Assembly (NCBI RefSeq): GCF_037038585.1
Contig: NC_092521.1
Location: 71,228,898-71,292,897, forward strand
Reading direction: 5' to 3'
Length of the DNA stretch: 64,000 nucleotides
From: Patagioenas fasciata
Lineage: Eukaryota > Chordata > Aves > Columbiformes > Columbidae
Below, piece after piece: positions 25,501 through 37,500 of the stretch (the stretch's first letter is position 1; each line of letters begins with the position of its first letter). The notes beneath the pieces were generated by a model. It ran no database searches, was not told the origin of the DNA, and saw only the letters and a program-made list of their open reading frames with translations. A program made the position numbers and the translations under genes.

Positions 25501-28500
25501 CACTTAACCTCACCATTCAGAAGTTTTTCCACTATTAACAGGTAAAGCAACCTGACCATACAGCTCGCCAACACCTGAGTCTGCACGTAAGCACTATATA
25601 CTGCTTTCCAGAGCAGACTATACATTAACAATGCACAGGACAGAAAAAAAAAGGCAGGAAATGGGATATAGAAAGTAAGTCACCTAACACAAGTGCTTCA
25701 GGCACGCAGTCTTTTTATTCCATTTGAAATTTTAAAATGACTTTAAGTCTATTTTAAATTGATCTATTAATAGATAATAGATTTTCGCTGAAGGGGTAGC
25801 TCAGGCTTATGACCACAGAGCTGTCTGTCGGAGAGCGATTCAGCAGAGGAGTGTGACCATGTTTGACCACCTGGTTCTGTGGAATGCAAATTAATTACCC
25901 CCATTAGGAATCTGTGCTGGGAAATAAAACAGTAAAAGGCATGATCTCTACAAGCCCATCGGACTAAAAATAACTACGATCAAAACAATCTTGTAATTAC
26001 GCTAATCAGGTGGTGTTATTCTGTCTAGCATAAGCCATACATACACACACACATATATATATATATATATACTTTTGACATAGTGCTGGGACAAGATAAA
26101 TTCAAAGCAGCTTTGTGTGAAAGACTTCTGTCCATTGTCTAAGTGAGACTTCTCTCCAAATGCACTTGACACTTGCATTCCAGTGTAGTCAAATCTCTGC
26201 CTTAGCAGATCTTTGTGTTAAAACTCCTTGGTGGCAGCAGAGGGCTCTCTTTGGCAGCTGTGGCATCACGATGCTCTTCTGGAAAGCCACACATGAGATC
26301 GCTGTTGTTACTGCATGCCTGTTGCAAGGCGACTTGAAAAGCAACCCTGTACGTCCCTGTATTTTCTTGTTGCCACATGAAGCGCCTTCCATAACAAGTC
26401 CATGATCTTGTCAGCCAGCAACTCACTGGTGCTGCTTTCTCACTCAGATGCTGAAAATACTCATCGTCTTTCAGGAAGGAAGGATGATTTAAATAAGGAG
26501 TATATTACTGACCAGAGATAAATTTGAAAGCCACTTTAATATGGAAATAATATAATAATAATATTACTAGCTTCAGAATATGCCAACTAAAATGAAAATA
26601 GAGGGTAATGCAGACGAATTCACTGATGCAGTGAATGGCAAACTGGCAAAAGTGAAAAGAACTATTTATATCTCTTGTAATATGTGCACAAATGAAGTAA
26701 AGTTAGTTTTTTTCTACAGAGCTACAGTTGAAAAAGTACCAAAAGTGTATCCCATAACATATGTATTTATATAGAAACTGTCAATATCAATATTCTGTGA
26801 CCTGGGAACTTTAACAGCTTTATTTCCTGCATATATTGACATCTCATGCTCTTTTTTCAGCTGTTCATGTCCTGCAAGTTTCTCCCAGATTACCTCCAGT
26901 TAGTTCTTTCCCACAATATGGCCAAGAAGAGATGGACAGAGAAATTCCAGCACTTGTAAATCCTTGTCTAGCAGCCCATGGGAAGCTGCAGAGCAGTCCC
27001 TCTGTTTGGCTCTCCCTGTGCTGGGGACAGAGCAGGATGCTGTGCCGATGGTTCTGCCTGCACTGCAGGATCCTGATGCGACACAAAGCTTCACCTGTGA
27101 GCAGGATTCACTCTTTGCTACCAGCAAAATCTGAGCTGTGGCTACCTCTTCCTCCACAGAGCAGCATGTCTGGGTGGGCATTTAATCCCATGAGGTGACA
27201 GCCACTCTAAAATCACTAAGGACAGCCCACCATAGCAGCAGTTTTCTCCTTGTACCCATGTCATGTCCTCTGTGCTTGGTTAATATAACATGGGTGTGCA
27301 TGTGAATGTGTAGTGTTCAACATCTCTGTCTTCTCCCTGAGTACTGAAATAAACAGGGATAAAAGATACATATTTTTGTAAACATCCCATATTCAATTTT
27401 GACTTCCCAGATCAATGCAATGACTTTTAGATTCCAAACTATCTCTAAATACTGGTAGTGGAATCCAATGCAAAACTAAGGAATATACTTAATGGTGCAC
27501 GCCGTGTTAATTTTATATCTGACTTTCCTTATATAATAAAGACAAAGCTGTTTCAAGCAGGAAGTTTGAAGATGGGAGCCCCAAACCAAATAATGAATAT
27601 CAGAATAAAATTAATTGTAGAAAGGACTCATAGATTCCTCTAAAACAGTGACTGGAAAATGAATTTAAGACTCTTGTACAAGCAATGTTTTTACTGGATT
27701 TTAAAACCAGGCTTTCAAAAACCCTTTTGTTTTGAAGGCTACATGATGTAAAATTGTACAGAGTGATGACAATTTCACTTTCACAATGTTAAGACCAGGT
27801 AAACACTCCTAAACAAAACCTGAGATACGAAAGATAACAGTTTGCAACTCATGGAGACTGCCAACAAAACATGTAGGTACTACACATTTGAACAGTTAAA
27901 AGCAGAATGTCTACTCCTCTCTGTCAAGATCAGTTATTTTAAAAGAAAGCCATAAAAATGAATGCAATACACATTATAAAGCAGAAGCTGAACACTCATA
28001 AATAAATACGCACCTACTTAGAAACTGTATTAATATAAACAATAACAATTATTTCATCAATTACAATTGACAAAGCTGAAAATATGGAACCAGGTATTCA
28101 CCTTCATGCCTCAAATAAATACACTGATTTACAACTATTACAACCCATTATGAGATCCTCAGGTTACTCAATTAATCCCACTTCTCCCGGCCTCTGGCAG
28201 GGTTGAGATACAGGACCACACAGGTCTCACCCTGGTCAGGTCCATCAATTTCTATGGCTTATTGTGGTCAACTGTATTTATTATTCATTCATATAACTAT
28301 AATTAATAATCATTATTTACTGTTTGCATTTTTACTTATTGTAGATCATGCAGTTCTGTCATTTTTGCAAAGATCTTGCCGCCCTAAGGATGAAAGAATG
28401 TGTTACGTAAAAGGCATCCAAAAAACACTAGCTATCTTGGCATCTAATGGAGATAACCTTCCAGCTGCCAGAGTTTTAAGTGGTTTATCTCACGTTCTGT

Positions 28501-31500
28501 TTTCACTCAGTAATTAGATTTTTATTAACTGGGTATTGACCTTCTGAAGGCTCAGTGCTTTGATTCAGACTTTGATACTGAATACCATTGGTGATACGTT
28601 TACTTTTTCTAAAAACAAAGAATTTTTGCTAAATGTGCATCACTAACCAGATTACTCTGCCGCTTTCTCTCAACTCCTGATAGGATCCAGTGATTCAAAT
28701 CCTAAATAATTAATTGCAAATTCTAAGTGAAGTTGCTTACTTTTATACAGGCTTTCTTCTTGTAAGGTTTTCACTGTTTAAAAAGCATAATTTCCATTAA
28801 CTCCTGCTTTTAGTCAGGCTATAAATACCAGAAGAACAGTCTTCCTCCTGGTATTTTGGCACTTCTGTATCTTTTCATAGCCAGAAAAAGTGGAGTGATG
28901 TGAAAATGAAAAATAAGGAAAAAAAAGCCCAAAGAAAAGAAGAAAAAGTTAACTGAAGCACCCTATGAATGCCAAACAAAAATTACACACCTTTGGATTC
29001 AAGTAGTCTCCCATCTAGTATTTTTTTTTGTTTACAAACATCTTTATTCCAAAGCAGCACTGCACATGTTACTAAAACTCGTCTACAGCTTGACTCCAAG
29101 CCTGGGGCTTTGGCAGAGCTCTTTCCCACATTTTGGCACCTGATGTCAGTGTGCTAATTCCCATTTCGCTTTTACTGAAGGTGGAATTTAGTATGAAATA
29201 CCTGACCTGGGATGTTGTGTAGTTAAGCTTAATCCACTGGCCCTGAGCTTATTTGTCTAGGATTCAGATAATCTTGATTTAATTTTTGTCTTCTTCACAG
29301 TCCACTCGTATGAGTCTGACAGATTAGCTGAGTGGTACCTCAGACCCATTTCTGCATAGCGACTATAAGAATGTTTTACTGCCTGCAAGTCATTATGCAA
29401 ATAAATCAATAAACCCTTATGAGATGTTTCCATATCTCAGGGGTCAGTCACAGGGTATATTATTAGCCTAACATGTGATTCCAAACCCTAATAAAAGAAC
29501 AAGGCATTATCATGTCTCTCTCTTTTTTAAACATCACAAATTCTTCTGACCAAGTCAATTCACTAGAATATGGGATTACATTCTGACTCAATTATGATCT
29601 GCTCCAAACCCATTTCTCCACCTCAAATATAAAGCAGATTTTTAATTTTAAGAAAAGCTAAGAGAAATAAAAGTGCAGACACACAGAGATACTCCAAGAT
29701 AAAACGATGTAGGGGAAAACAAGCCTCTCACTGCACTGCGTCCATCAGATGAATCCAATACAGCCACCACTGTGCTACTCACCGTCAAACATCAGTCACA
29801 TCTGGGCCCTACACTATGGTTTGCTATTCAGGGTCAGCTGAAGACCCATATTCAAACAGTAGTGTAAACATAAGCCATCTCTAAAGACCTTTAAAGATCT
29901 ATTTCCTTGGCATGGTTATCTGAAATTATTTGTTGGCAAGACCATGTTGGGATCCCCACTCTCAGACCACTGTCTTTAGAGAACCAGGAGACACATTTTT
30001 CAAGCATGAAGACTGTTAATACTAATGATTCATAAAGAAGGAGGAAGATACTCCCTCCTTCTGTTTATGTTTTAGCCTAATTGCCTTAAGGTAATCGCGA
30101 GTAAGCTGGTCTGCTTTTGCTGCTCTATGGCTTAATTAGCATGTGAACAAGGTAATGAATCCTTAAGACTAGATAAACTTGGGTTCTTTTTCAGATCCCC
30201 ACCATGGTCAGTCGCTGAGGTTAGAGATCAGCCCTTCTTGGCTCAACATTCCCAAGCATTGCCCTGCATATGTCAGAATTAGTGCAAATACCTTCCGTAT
30301 GCTGATTCATGATTATTAGACTGGAGTGTGATTTTTGTGACACTGACTGATATGAATTATATCATGCTCCTGAGACAGATCCATTCGGTTCAATGGGACC
30401 AACACAGAAATGGCAACTCCAGAAGAGTCTAATCCTGAGAGAATGATTTTGTGTCGGGAGATGCCTGTTTTATATAAACAGCCAGGACAAGAAGGAAAAC
30501 AGCACTAACTTCCTATTTGTCTATCACAGAGTTTTAGGGGATTCTTTTAATTAAATACACTTAAGTAAAGTTTTTCTCCTATGAATGATACGACTGGTCT
30601 TTAAGTGTCTTCTGTTGCCTCCAAGCTGCCATGGCTGTAAGACCTATTTTGTTCCTCCCCCAAGTGGAAGCAATTGACACAGGCTGGTTCATCATGGTGT
30701 GAAAGTCTCATTCAGTAACAGGATTTTCTAAGTGGTTCTATTCTTCTTTATATAATTTCTTCTCTTAACTCACTTATAATCCTCACCGCAAACTCTGCTT
30801 ATCTATCTTGTATTTATGTATTTATTTTAATTCAGCTCTCTTTGTATTAAATAACCTTCTTTCTTGTTTCCCAAAATCTCAGTGGCATCCCACACAGATT
30901 TTCTTCTTTATTCCCCCAAACCCACTGTTTCAATGCCTGTAATACTGTTCTGTAAACTGCTAAAATTAACGTTAGCAATTGTATTCACTGGAATTTGGAC
31001 TATCAGATAGAGTGAATCTTAAAAATTCATTACCCCAGTTTTCCTTTTCACTCATTGTTTGTTATGGCACCATTTGTGAAGGTCATCCTAACCTTACGGG
31101 AGAACCAGACAATCCTAATTATATTATTTTTTTATTTCTTTGCTAAGTTGAACAGCTCCCCATAATGTTATAAAAACCTTTCTCACAGAAAGCTGCTCTC
31201 AATCATCAAGAATGAGACAGTATATTTTCAACATAATTTGTTTTTTATGCTTTTAAAATATGCTGAACTGACATCTCTTAGAGGCTGGGATCTGCTGTTT
31301 ACACACGGAATAAAGACATCAGAAAGAAAAAATATAGCAGAAGCTTCCTATGGCAACTTGCCTTGAAGCTGCCTTTGAACGACCACCTCGAGGGGTGACA
31401 GAGCATTTCAGTTTCTGTGGCTCATTCAACCCCGTGACTTTCTGATTTAGTCTTCTAATGAACAAATACAACTGTAATGTTGTTTTCTCATATAAAACAA

Positions 31501-34500
31501 CACTCCAGTGTCTCTGGTAGGCAGGTCACTGAACACCCATTATGAGGCAATGACTTACAGTTTCTAAATGTCAAATTTTATCTTTAAAAACCTCCACTGT
31601 GCAGAGGTCTAGCACAGAATTAAGTTCCCTCTTTGTAGATCATCACAGAAACTCAGTTGTCATGCACTTTCTATGTACCTTAGTTTTCTGTAGTCCATTT
31701 CAGCTCCCACTGAACAAATTCCTTCCTACTAGGTCTCAGTTGGCTTCAGTCAAATCTGGGTTTATCAGTGACCCTTTGTATCTTCAGACAACAGATACAG
31801 ACATTTCCATCTGTCTTTTGTTGGGTGACTCACTGCTTCATTCCACCTTCCAATTTATGGTTCTGCTGATTGCTCTGAGAGTTCAAACTCTTCCACGTTA
31901 CAAAGATCTAAATAAGCTCTCCACATACCAGATACAGTCCTGCTGCTCAACAATTATAAAAGGTAAAATGGTTCAAATAAACATGACAAAATGTCTCATC
32001 TTCCCATTACAACAATTTCTTGAATTTAACTTAAACTTTTCCATATTCCTGTTTCCAATTTCCATTAGTTATAAATGACGTAAGTATCACTTGCTTTTTA
32101 CTTCTCCTTTTTTTTTCCTGGCAAAAAAATCCCTTGCCTACGAGAATCTTCTACCTGAACCACAGGAAATGTTTACAGTGCAACTGCATATAAATCTTCT
32201 GAGTTCCTGATTTTGCTAAAAACATGGATCTCAGCTCAGGCTCACTAAAAACTCTGCTGAATGCCAAGCAAGCCTGACAAGATTTTCAGTTCTGCACTGA
32301 AAGCAATGAGACATATGCAACATTGATGCACAGGGAAAATCATTTTGATGTCCATGAATAGACTGAATACCAAGCTCACAGCAAAAGCCAAAGGATGTAT
32401 ATGGGGGCCTTAAGACTAAAAGTGGTGAATCAAACTCATCAGATAATAAGGTGTCTTTGCTCCGCAGGTAACAGATACCATAGCATCTGCTAATGTAAAT
32501 CACTGAAGTATGCCTAAGATCTACTTTCTAATATGTTCATGAAGGACCTGTGTTATATTTCTACCTGGAAGATCTTCTGCTCCTTTAACTCACATCACGC
32601 ACTGATGAGGGCTGCTCATTTCCTGGAGGTGCCGTATTATCACTCTAGCTGAGTTCATTTTAGAGCTAAACTACTTCCATCTATTCATCATCCAGGTATA
32701 TTGGCTACCAGAGTAAAACAGTTCAGTTGAGATATTCTTCTTTCATACTTTCTTTCAGCACATCAGCTGAAAGGGATGCTAAACTACGGAACTTTATGTT
32801 TGTTTTGAAACTGCCTTTTAACCCACTTACGAGTCTGATCCAGATCTTGAAGAACAAACAAGCAAAAAAGCTGGACTCTATCATGATTCATTACAATGTA
32901 AAATAGTCCCAGCCTAAATGTTTACTGAATGCTTAATTCCTGTTAACCTTTTTACTGAATATAAAAATCAATTCAATGGACAATGGAAAATATACAGTAT
33001 TTTTGCTTTCATTATCCTGTGTCCTGTAGTGTTTTTTTTGTTTGTGTGTGTTATGTTTGTTTGTTTCTTTGTTTGTGGTGGTTTGTTTGTTTATTTTTAC
33101 TGCAGCAAGTGCTTCCTTGAGAAAAAGGTATCTGGTAAAAAGCAGAAATCAGACTTTCAGTATTGCAAACAGAGGAAATATTTTAGCATGGGATAAACCA
33201 TGGAAATAGGCAAACATACAGGAGGTTTATTTGCTATGCACAAGCCAACAGGGGCAGTCAGCACGTGCAGAACACCAGAACCATGTGGGGAAGTGAGCAG
33301 CAGCAGCCAGGTGATGCTACACAGAGGTACGGCACAGTGTACGACGGAAAGTAAGACAGACAATCCAGTGTCAGCCCATATTCTTTGCTTAGAGTCTGAC
33401 TCATCTAACCAGAGTGTCCACTTTGCTTTTGCTCTTGCCACATGCAGAAGTCCCTTTCTCAGCATGTTGGGGAAAGTGGATATGCTCTCAGCACATGCTA
33501 GTTTACAGCAATCACTGCTTATACCAAACGTTTTTGATCACCCACTATGTTAGAATAATTCCACAAAAACCGAAAATCAGTGTGATTTTTCACTCACTGT
33601 TGTTGTCTCCTCTTTGTCCTAACTTCCCAGAAATGCTAAAAAGATGGATGGAAAGGTAGTCAAAAAGTCACATATGGTGAATTACATTAAACACTAAAAT
33701 CTTATGTTCTTTGGGTACTTATCTTTCTCATGGTAATCGCAGTAGTCTCTGCACATAAGGAAAAAAAGAACTAGAAAGGTCATCACCTCTTAATCATTTT
33801 ATTTACTAAAGCACAAAATCAAATTGCTCAAACTTGGGTGCTGCAGCTCAGCCTTGCAGCCACACTACACCATTGAAAGATCACCTTATAAATCCGCTAC
33901 CTTTTCTTCCCAGTGGAAGTTAAGCTCCTCTATCATCACTTTGCAGCCAAGCAGCAGTAGAGATTTTGTTTTCAGGGCTGTTGAAGGAGTGTACACAGCA
34001 CAAGAGAGAAACATTTTAAGAGGCAAAATCTTTCAAACTACTTTTTGCTTTACGAAGAAACCCAGCTACCGATACAACTATTAATCTTCATGCCACTTCA
34101 CAGTACCTTCACAGTCTCCATTTGAGGTCTTGATCTGACTTCTCTAGTTATGAATAAGTACTGTCATAAGAGAAGATGTAAAGCGCCATAAAACGTCCTT
34201 CTTACTGCTAAGTACATTTCAACTTCTGCAGAAGATAGAGTCCATCCACTGTATACATTGTGTAAACAATACTAAGGAATATACACCAATCATAAGTATA
34301 CACTGAAGCTACTAGGAATCAATCATAGAGGCATAGAATAGTTTGGGTTGGAAGGAACCTTCAAAGCTTATCTAGTTCAACCCCCTGCAATGAGCAGGGA
34401 CATCTTCAACTAGATCAGGTTGCTCAGAGCCCCATCCAGCCTGGCCTGGAATGTCTGCAGGGATGGGGCATCTAGCACCTCTCTGGGCAACCTGAGCCAG

Positions 34501-37500
34501 TGTTTCATCACCCTCATTGTAAAAAATTTCTTCCTCATGTCTAGCCTGAACCTCCCCTCTTTTAGTTTAAAACCATTACTCCTTGTCCTCTCGCAAGAGG
34601 TTCTGCTAAAATTCTCTCCCCATCTTTCTTATAGGCCCCTTTTAAGTATGGAAAGGTGACAAAAAGGTCTCCCCAGAGCCTTCTCTTCTCCAGGCTGAAC
34701 TATCCCAACCTTCTCAGCCTGTCCTCATAGGATAGGAGTCCCAATGCTATGAATTCCGTGAAGTAACAATTCATGTCTGTATTCTAAAGGCCTGGTTCCT
34801 ACACCAATATGCATAAATATTTGCACATTTCCTGATTTTGAGAAATTTAATAGCCATATACTCACATGACTTCCTATTAGCTCGTGATCGCTTCCTCTCT
34901 CTAGGCACCACTCGCTGGCTTGGCACTTGGGTGGCGGACTTTACAATGCGATCCATGATCTCATCTGCTGCATCATCTGTTGCATTAGGTGAATCATCGT
35001 TGCCAGCGTTCCACGAGCCGACACGACCTGGAAAAGTCCAGCAAATGAACTGAGGCACAAGGAGACAGAAATCTCTTGCGTCACTTTGGTTTTGCATTTG
35101 AGCTTTTTTTGGGAATTACAAGAGGCAGTTCAGTCATTGCTGCTTCAAAGTGACCAAAGTAGAAGATTCTGCCTAATGGAGAATATTTCTAAATAATACC
35201 CTAGACTCTTTGCTGTATCAGCAGAGACATGAGAGCTCAAATGCAATTATAACTTTCTATTCCCTTCAGCCTCAGAGTCTTATCCTTGACCATACAATTG
35301 GCAAATATCTGCTAGAGACTGTCTATGAGCCAAGGATTGCAGGAGTCTTGTGTGACCATGTTTCCTTCTGCTCCTATTACACAGAGACTATAAGTCATGG
35401 TACATGTTAGAAACTTGTGCAAATCAGCAAGACAGGTCCTTTGAACCAAAAGAGAGAAACAACCAATTTCTAAGCATCTGTATCGGAGCCTAGTGCAAAG
35501 AAGACGTGAAAAGGGAAAAACATGTGGTTCAACATGTCTAGTTGTCCCTTTCACAATTAAGAATTCACCTTCTCATCAAAAATCTGTATGTTAAAAATCT
35601 GGCACAACTGTGTCCTCTCTGTTATGAGCAGAAAAGTAAGAGTCACTGGCAAGCTGTAAAGCTCAATAAGCAATTTTGGTTAAAACCACAAACAAACAAG
35701 TGAGCCATGTCTCTGAACCCAAGACTCTAGCATTCCTTACTTCACAGAGCTGTGTCAGACACATCCTTGGGTTCCTCCACTACAGACTACTATTCCATGT
35801 GCTTTTTGTTCTTAAATAATTTAAAGGCTAGTGTGCAGTGTGAACATTGAGAGTAAGCTTTGCAAAAGAGCGGGTGTGGTAGAACTGCAAGCAGATCAAA
35901 ATACACCGGGGAAGCTACTCATATCATGTCCCCAGTGCCAATAAACAGGAGCTCTGATTAGCACTTTGCTCTTCTGCTTCTATCTTGGCTCTCAAAAAGA
36001 GATGCCGTATTATGACAGTGCTCCTGACAAACCTTTGTCTGGCTCACTCATCCTCTGCCTCTGCTGTTCCCTGAAGGGGAGCACAAGGTGAGTACCATTC
36101 TCATGACACACTGCTCATTAGCATTTACTGGATTACTTCAGCTATTCAGCTTGTTGCAGTACAGATTGAATTATTTCATCTTTGTATTTAGTTAGTTGAC
36201 TTGTTTCTTAAATTGGAGCTGTGGAACTTCTAGATTAGATAGGATAATGGTTTCAGGCCTTAATAAACCACACACACACAGACCTAGTAGTGGATGCTTG
36301 GGATGTGCTATCAGTGGTATAAAAAATGAATCAAGAAAGTGTAAGATATCGAGGTGTGAGGAAAAAGAAATACCAGAACAGAAAACTGAGGACTTGAATT
36401 GGTGCATCACGTGTACTCCAAAACCACCTTGCACGTATCACATGCATGGGAGTGGGTGAGGGGAAGATGAAAGAAAATAAACTGGTGAACCCAAGTGTCT
36501 GTAAAATGATTTAGCCATGAAGGAAGTGGTTTAGTGGCTGCTTAAATGAAGAGATGCACCAGCGAATCATGTCTTGGACAAAAAACAAGGCTGTTTCATG
36601 GCCAAGAATAGTTGTACCAGTGACCTCTTCCGTCAGAGTATCAGGTGTTAGAATTGGCAGATTGGGGCAGGTTTTAATTTCCTCCCTGTCAGCTTTCAGC
36701 AATCACCTGTGCTGACACTTGGAAACAGCAAAGCACTGTGGACCTCAGAGAAAGAGGTATCTGTCGAGACAGCAAGGACATGCATGGCTGTCCACAGGAG
36801 ATTTTTATGCTCCTAGGCTCTCCTTAATCCACTACCTTTGCAGTTTATCGAAGAGGTGGTTTGAAGATTAATCTTTTTCGTATCCATTTTTCTCTCCCCA
36901 ATCATTCCTAAAATGCTGCAAGACCCTTTAACTTCAGTTTGAATTGCTACATTCCACTTGCTTCTATTGAAAATAAAAAGAAATCCCCATCATGGGTTCC
37001 CTGGATGCCCCATTTTGCTTTCATTATTAGAATAAGCATAAAAATTGGGGTGTCGGTGGGCAGCCACATTCATGGTGTGGGGAGAGGTGAGAATTTCTGC
37101 AGGCTTTGGCTGTGATCCACATGTTAAAACTTCAGGCAAATTCTTCTACATGCCCATGCCTCAAATCACTACTTCCAGCATGGAAACACCACTGGGGTTG
37201 TCTCCTTCCCCTTCAACCCTTTCTGCCCACAGGCACTATGCAACAGGGCCATGACCTGCATTTGGGCTGGTGCGTGGCTACCGCACCACAAGAAAGGTAG
37301 CCAAAAGGAAACTGCTGGCACTTACCTCGGCTGGCCCGGCTTCGAGTGCGGACCCCGAGCGCTGTGGTGCTTTCCCCGCCGATGGAGGAGGTCTTCAGCA
37401 CGGCCTTCATGTTCTCGTGCTCGGCAGCATCCTCAGCGTACTGCAGCCCCTGGGGCTGGCTCTGGCAGGGGGGCGAGCTGCTGGAGAACTTGCCAGACTG

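Larger units (their letters stand above)
19539..34865 (-). other. FHOD3: FHOD3 intron, last (15.3 kb)
   Basis: This is the largest intron in the window. It contains a hAT-like MITE near 25.3 kb, a CA/TA microsatellite near 26.05 kb, TTTG-rich sequence near 33.07 kb and a minus-strand CR1 copy at 34.3-34.75 kb. Single ORFs occur, including a 159-codon plus-strand frame at 31599-32078, but none shows a recognisable domain. The donor is gtgagt and the acceptor ccatccag. Confidence 0.9.

Noticed and set aside
25795..25850. tRNA-like start (ggggtagctcagg), suggesting a tRNA gene or SINE
   Set aside because: It resembles an A box, but no proper B box (GGTTCGAATCC-like) follows at the right distance and no cloverleaf could be drawn.
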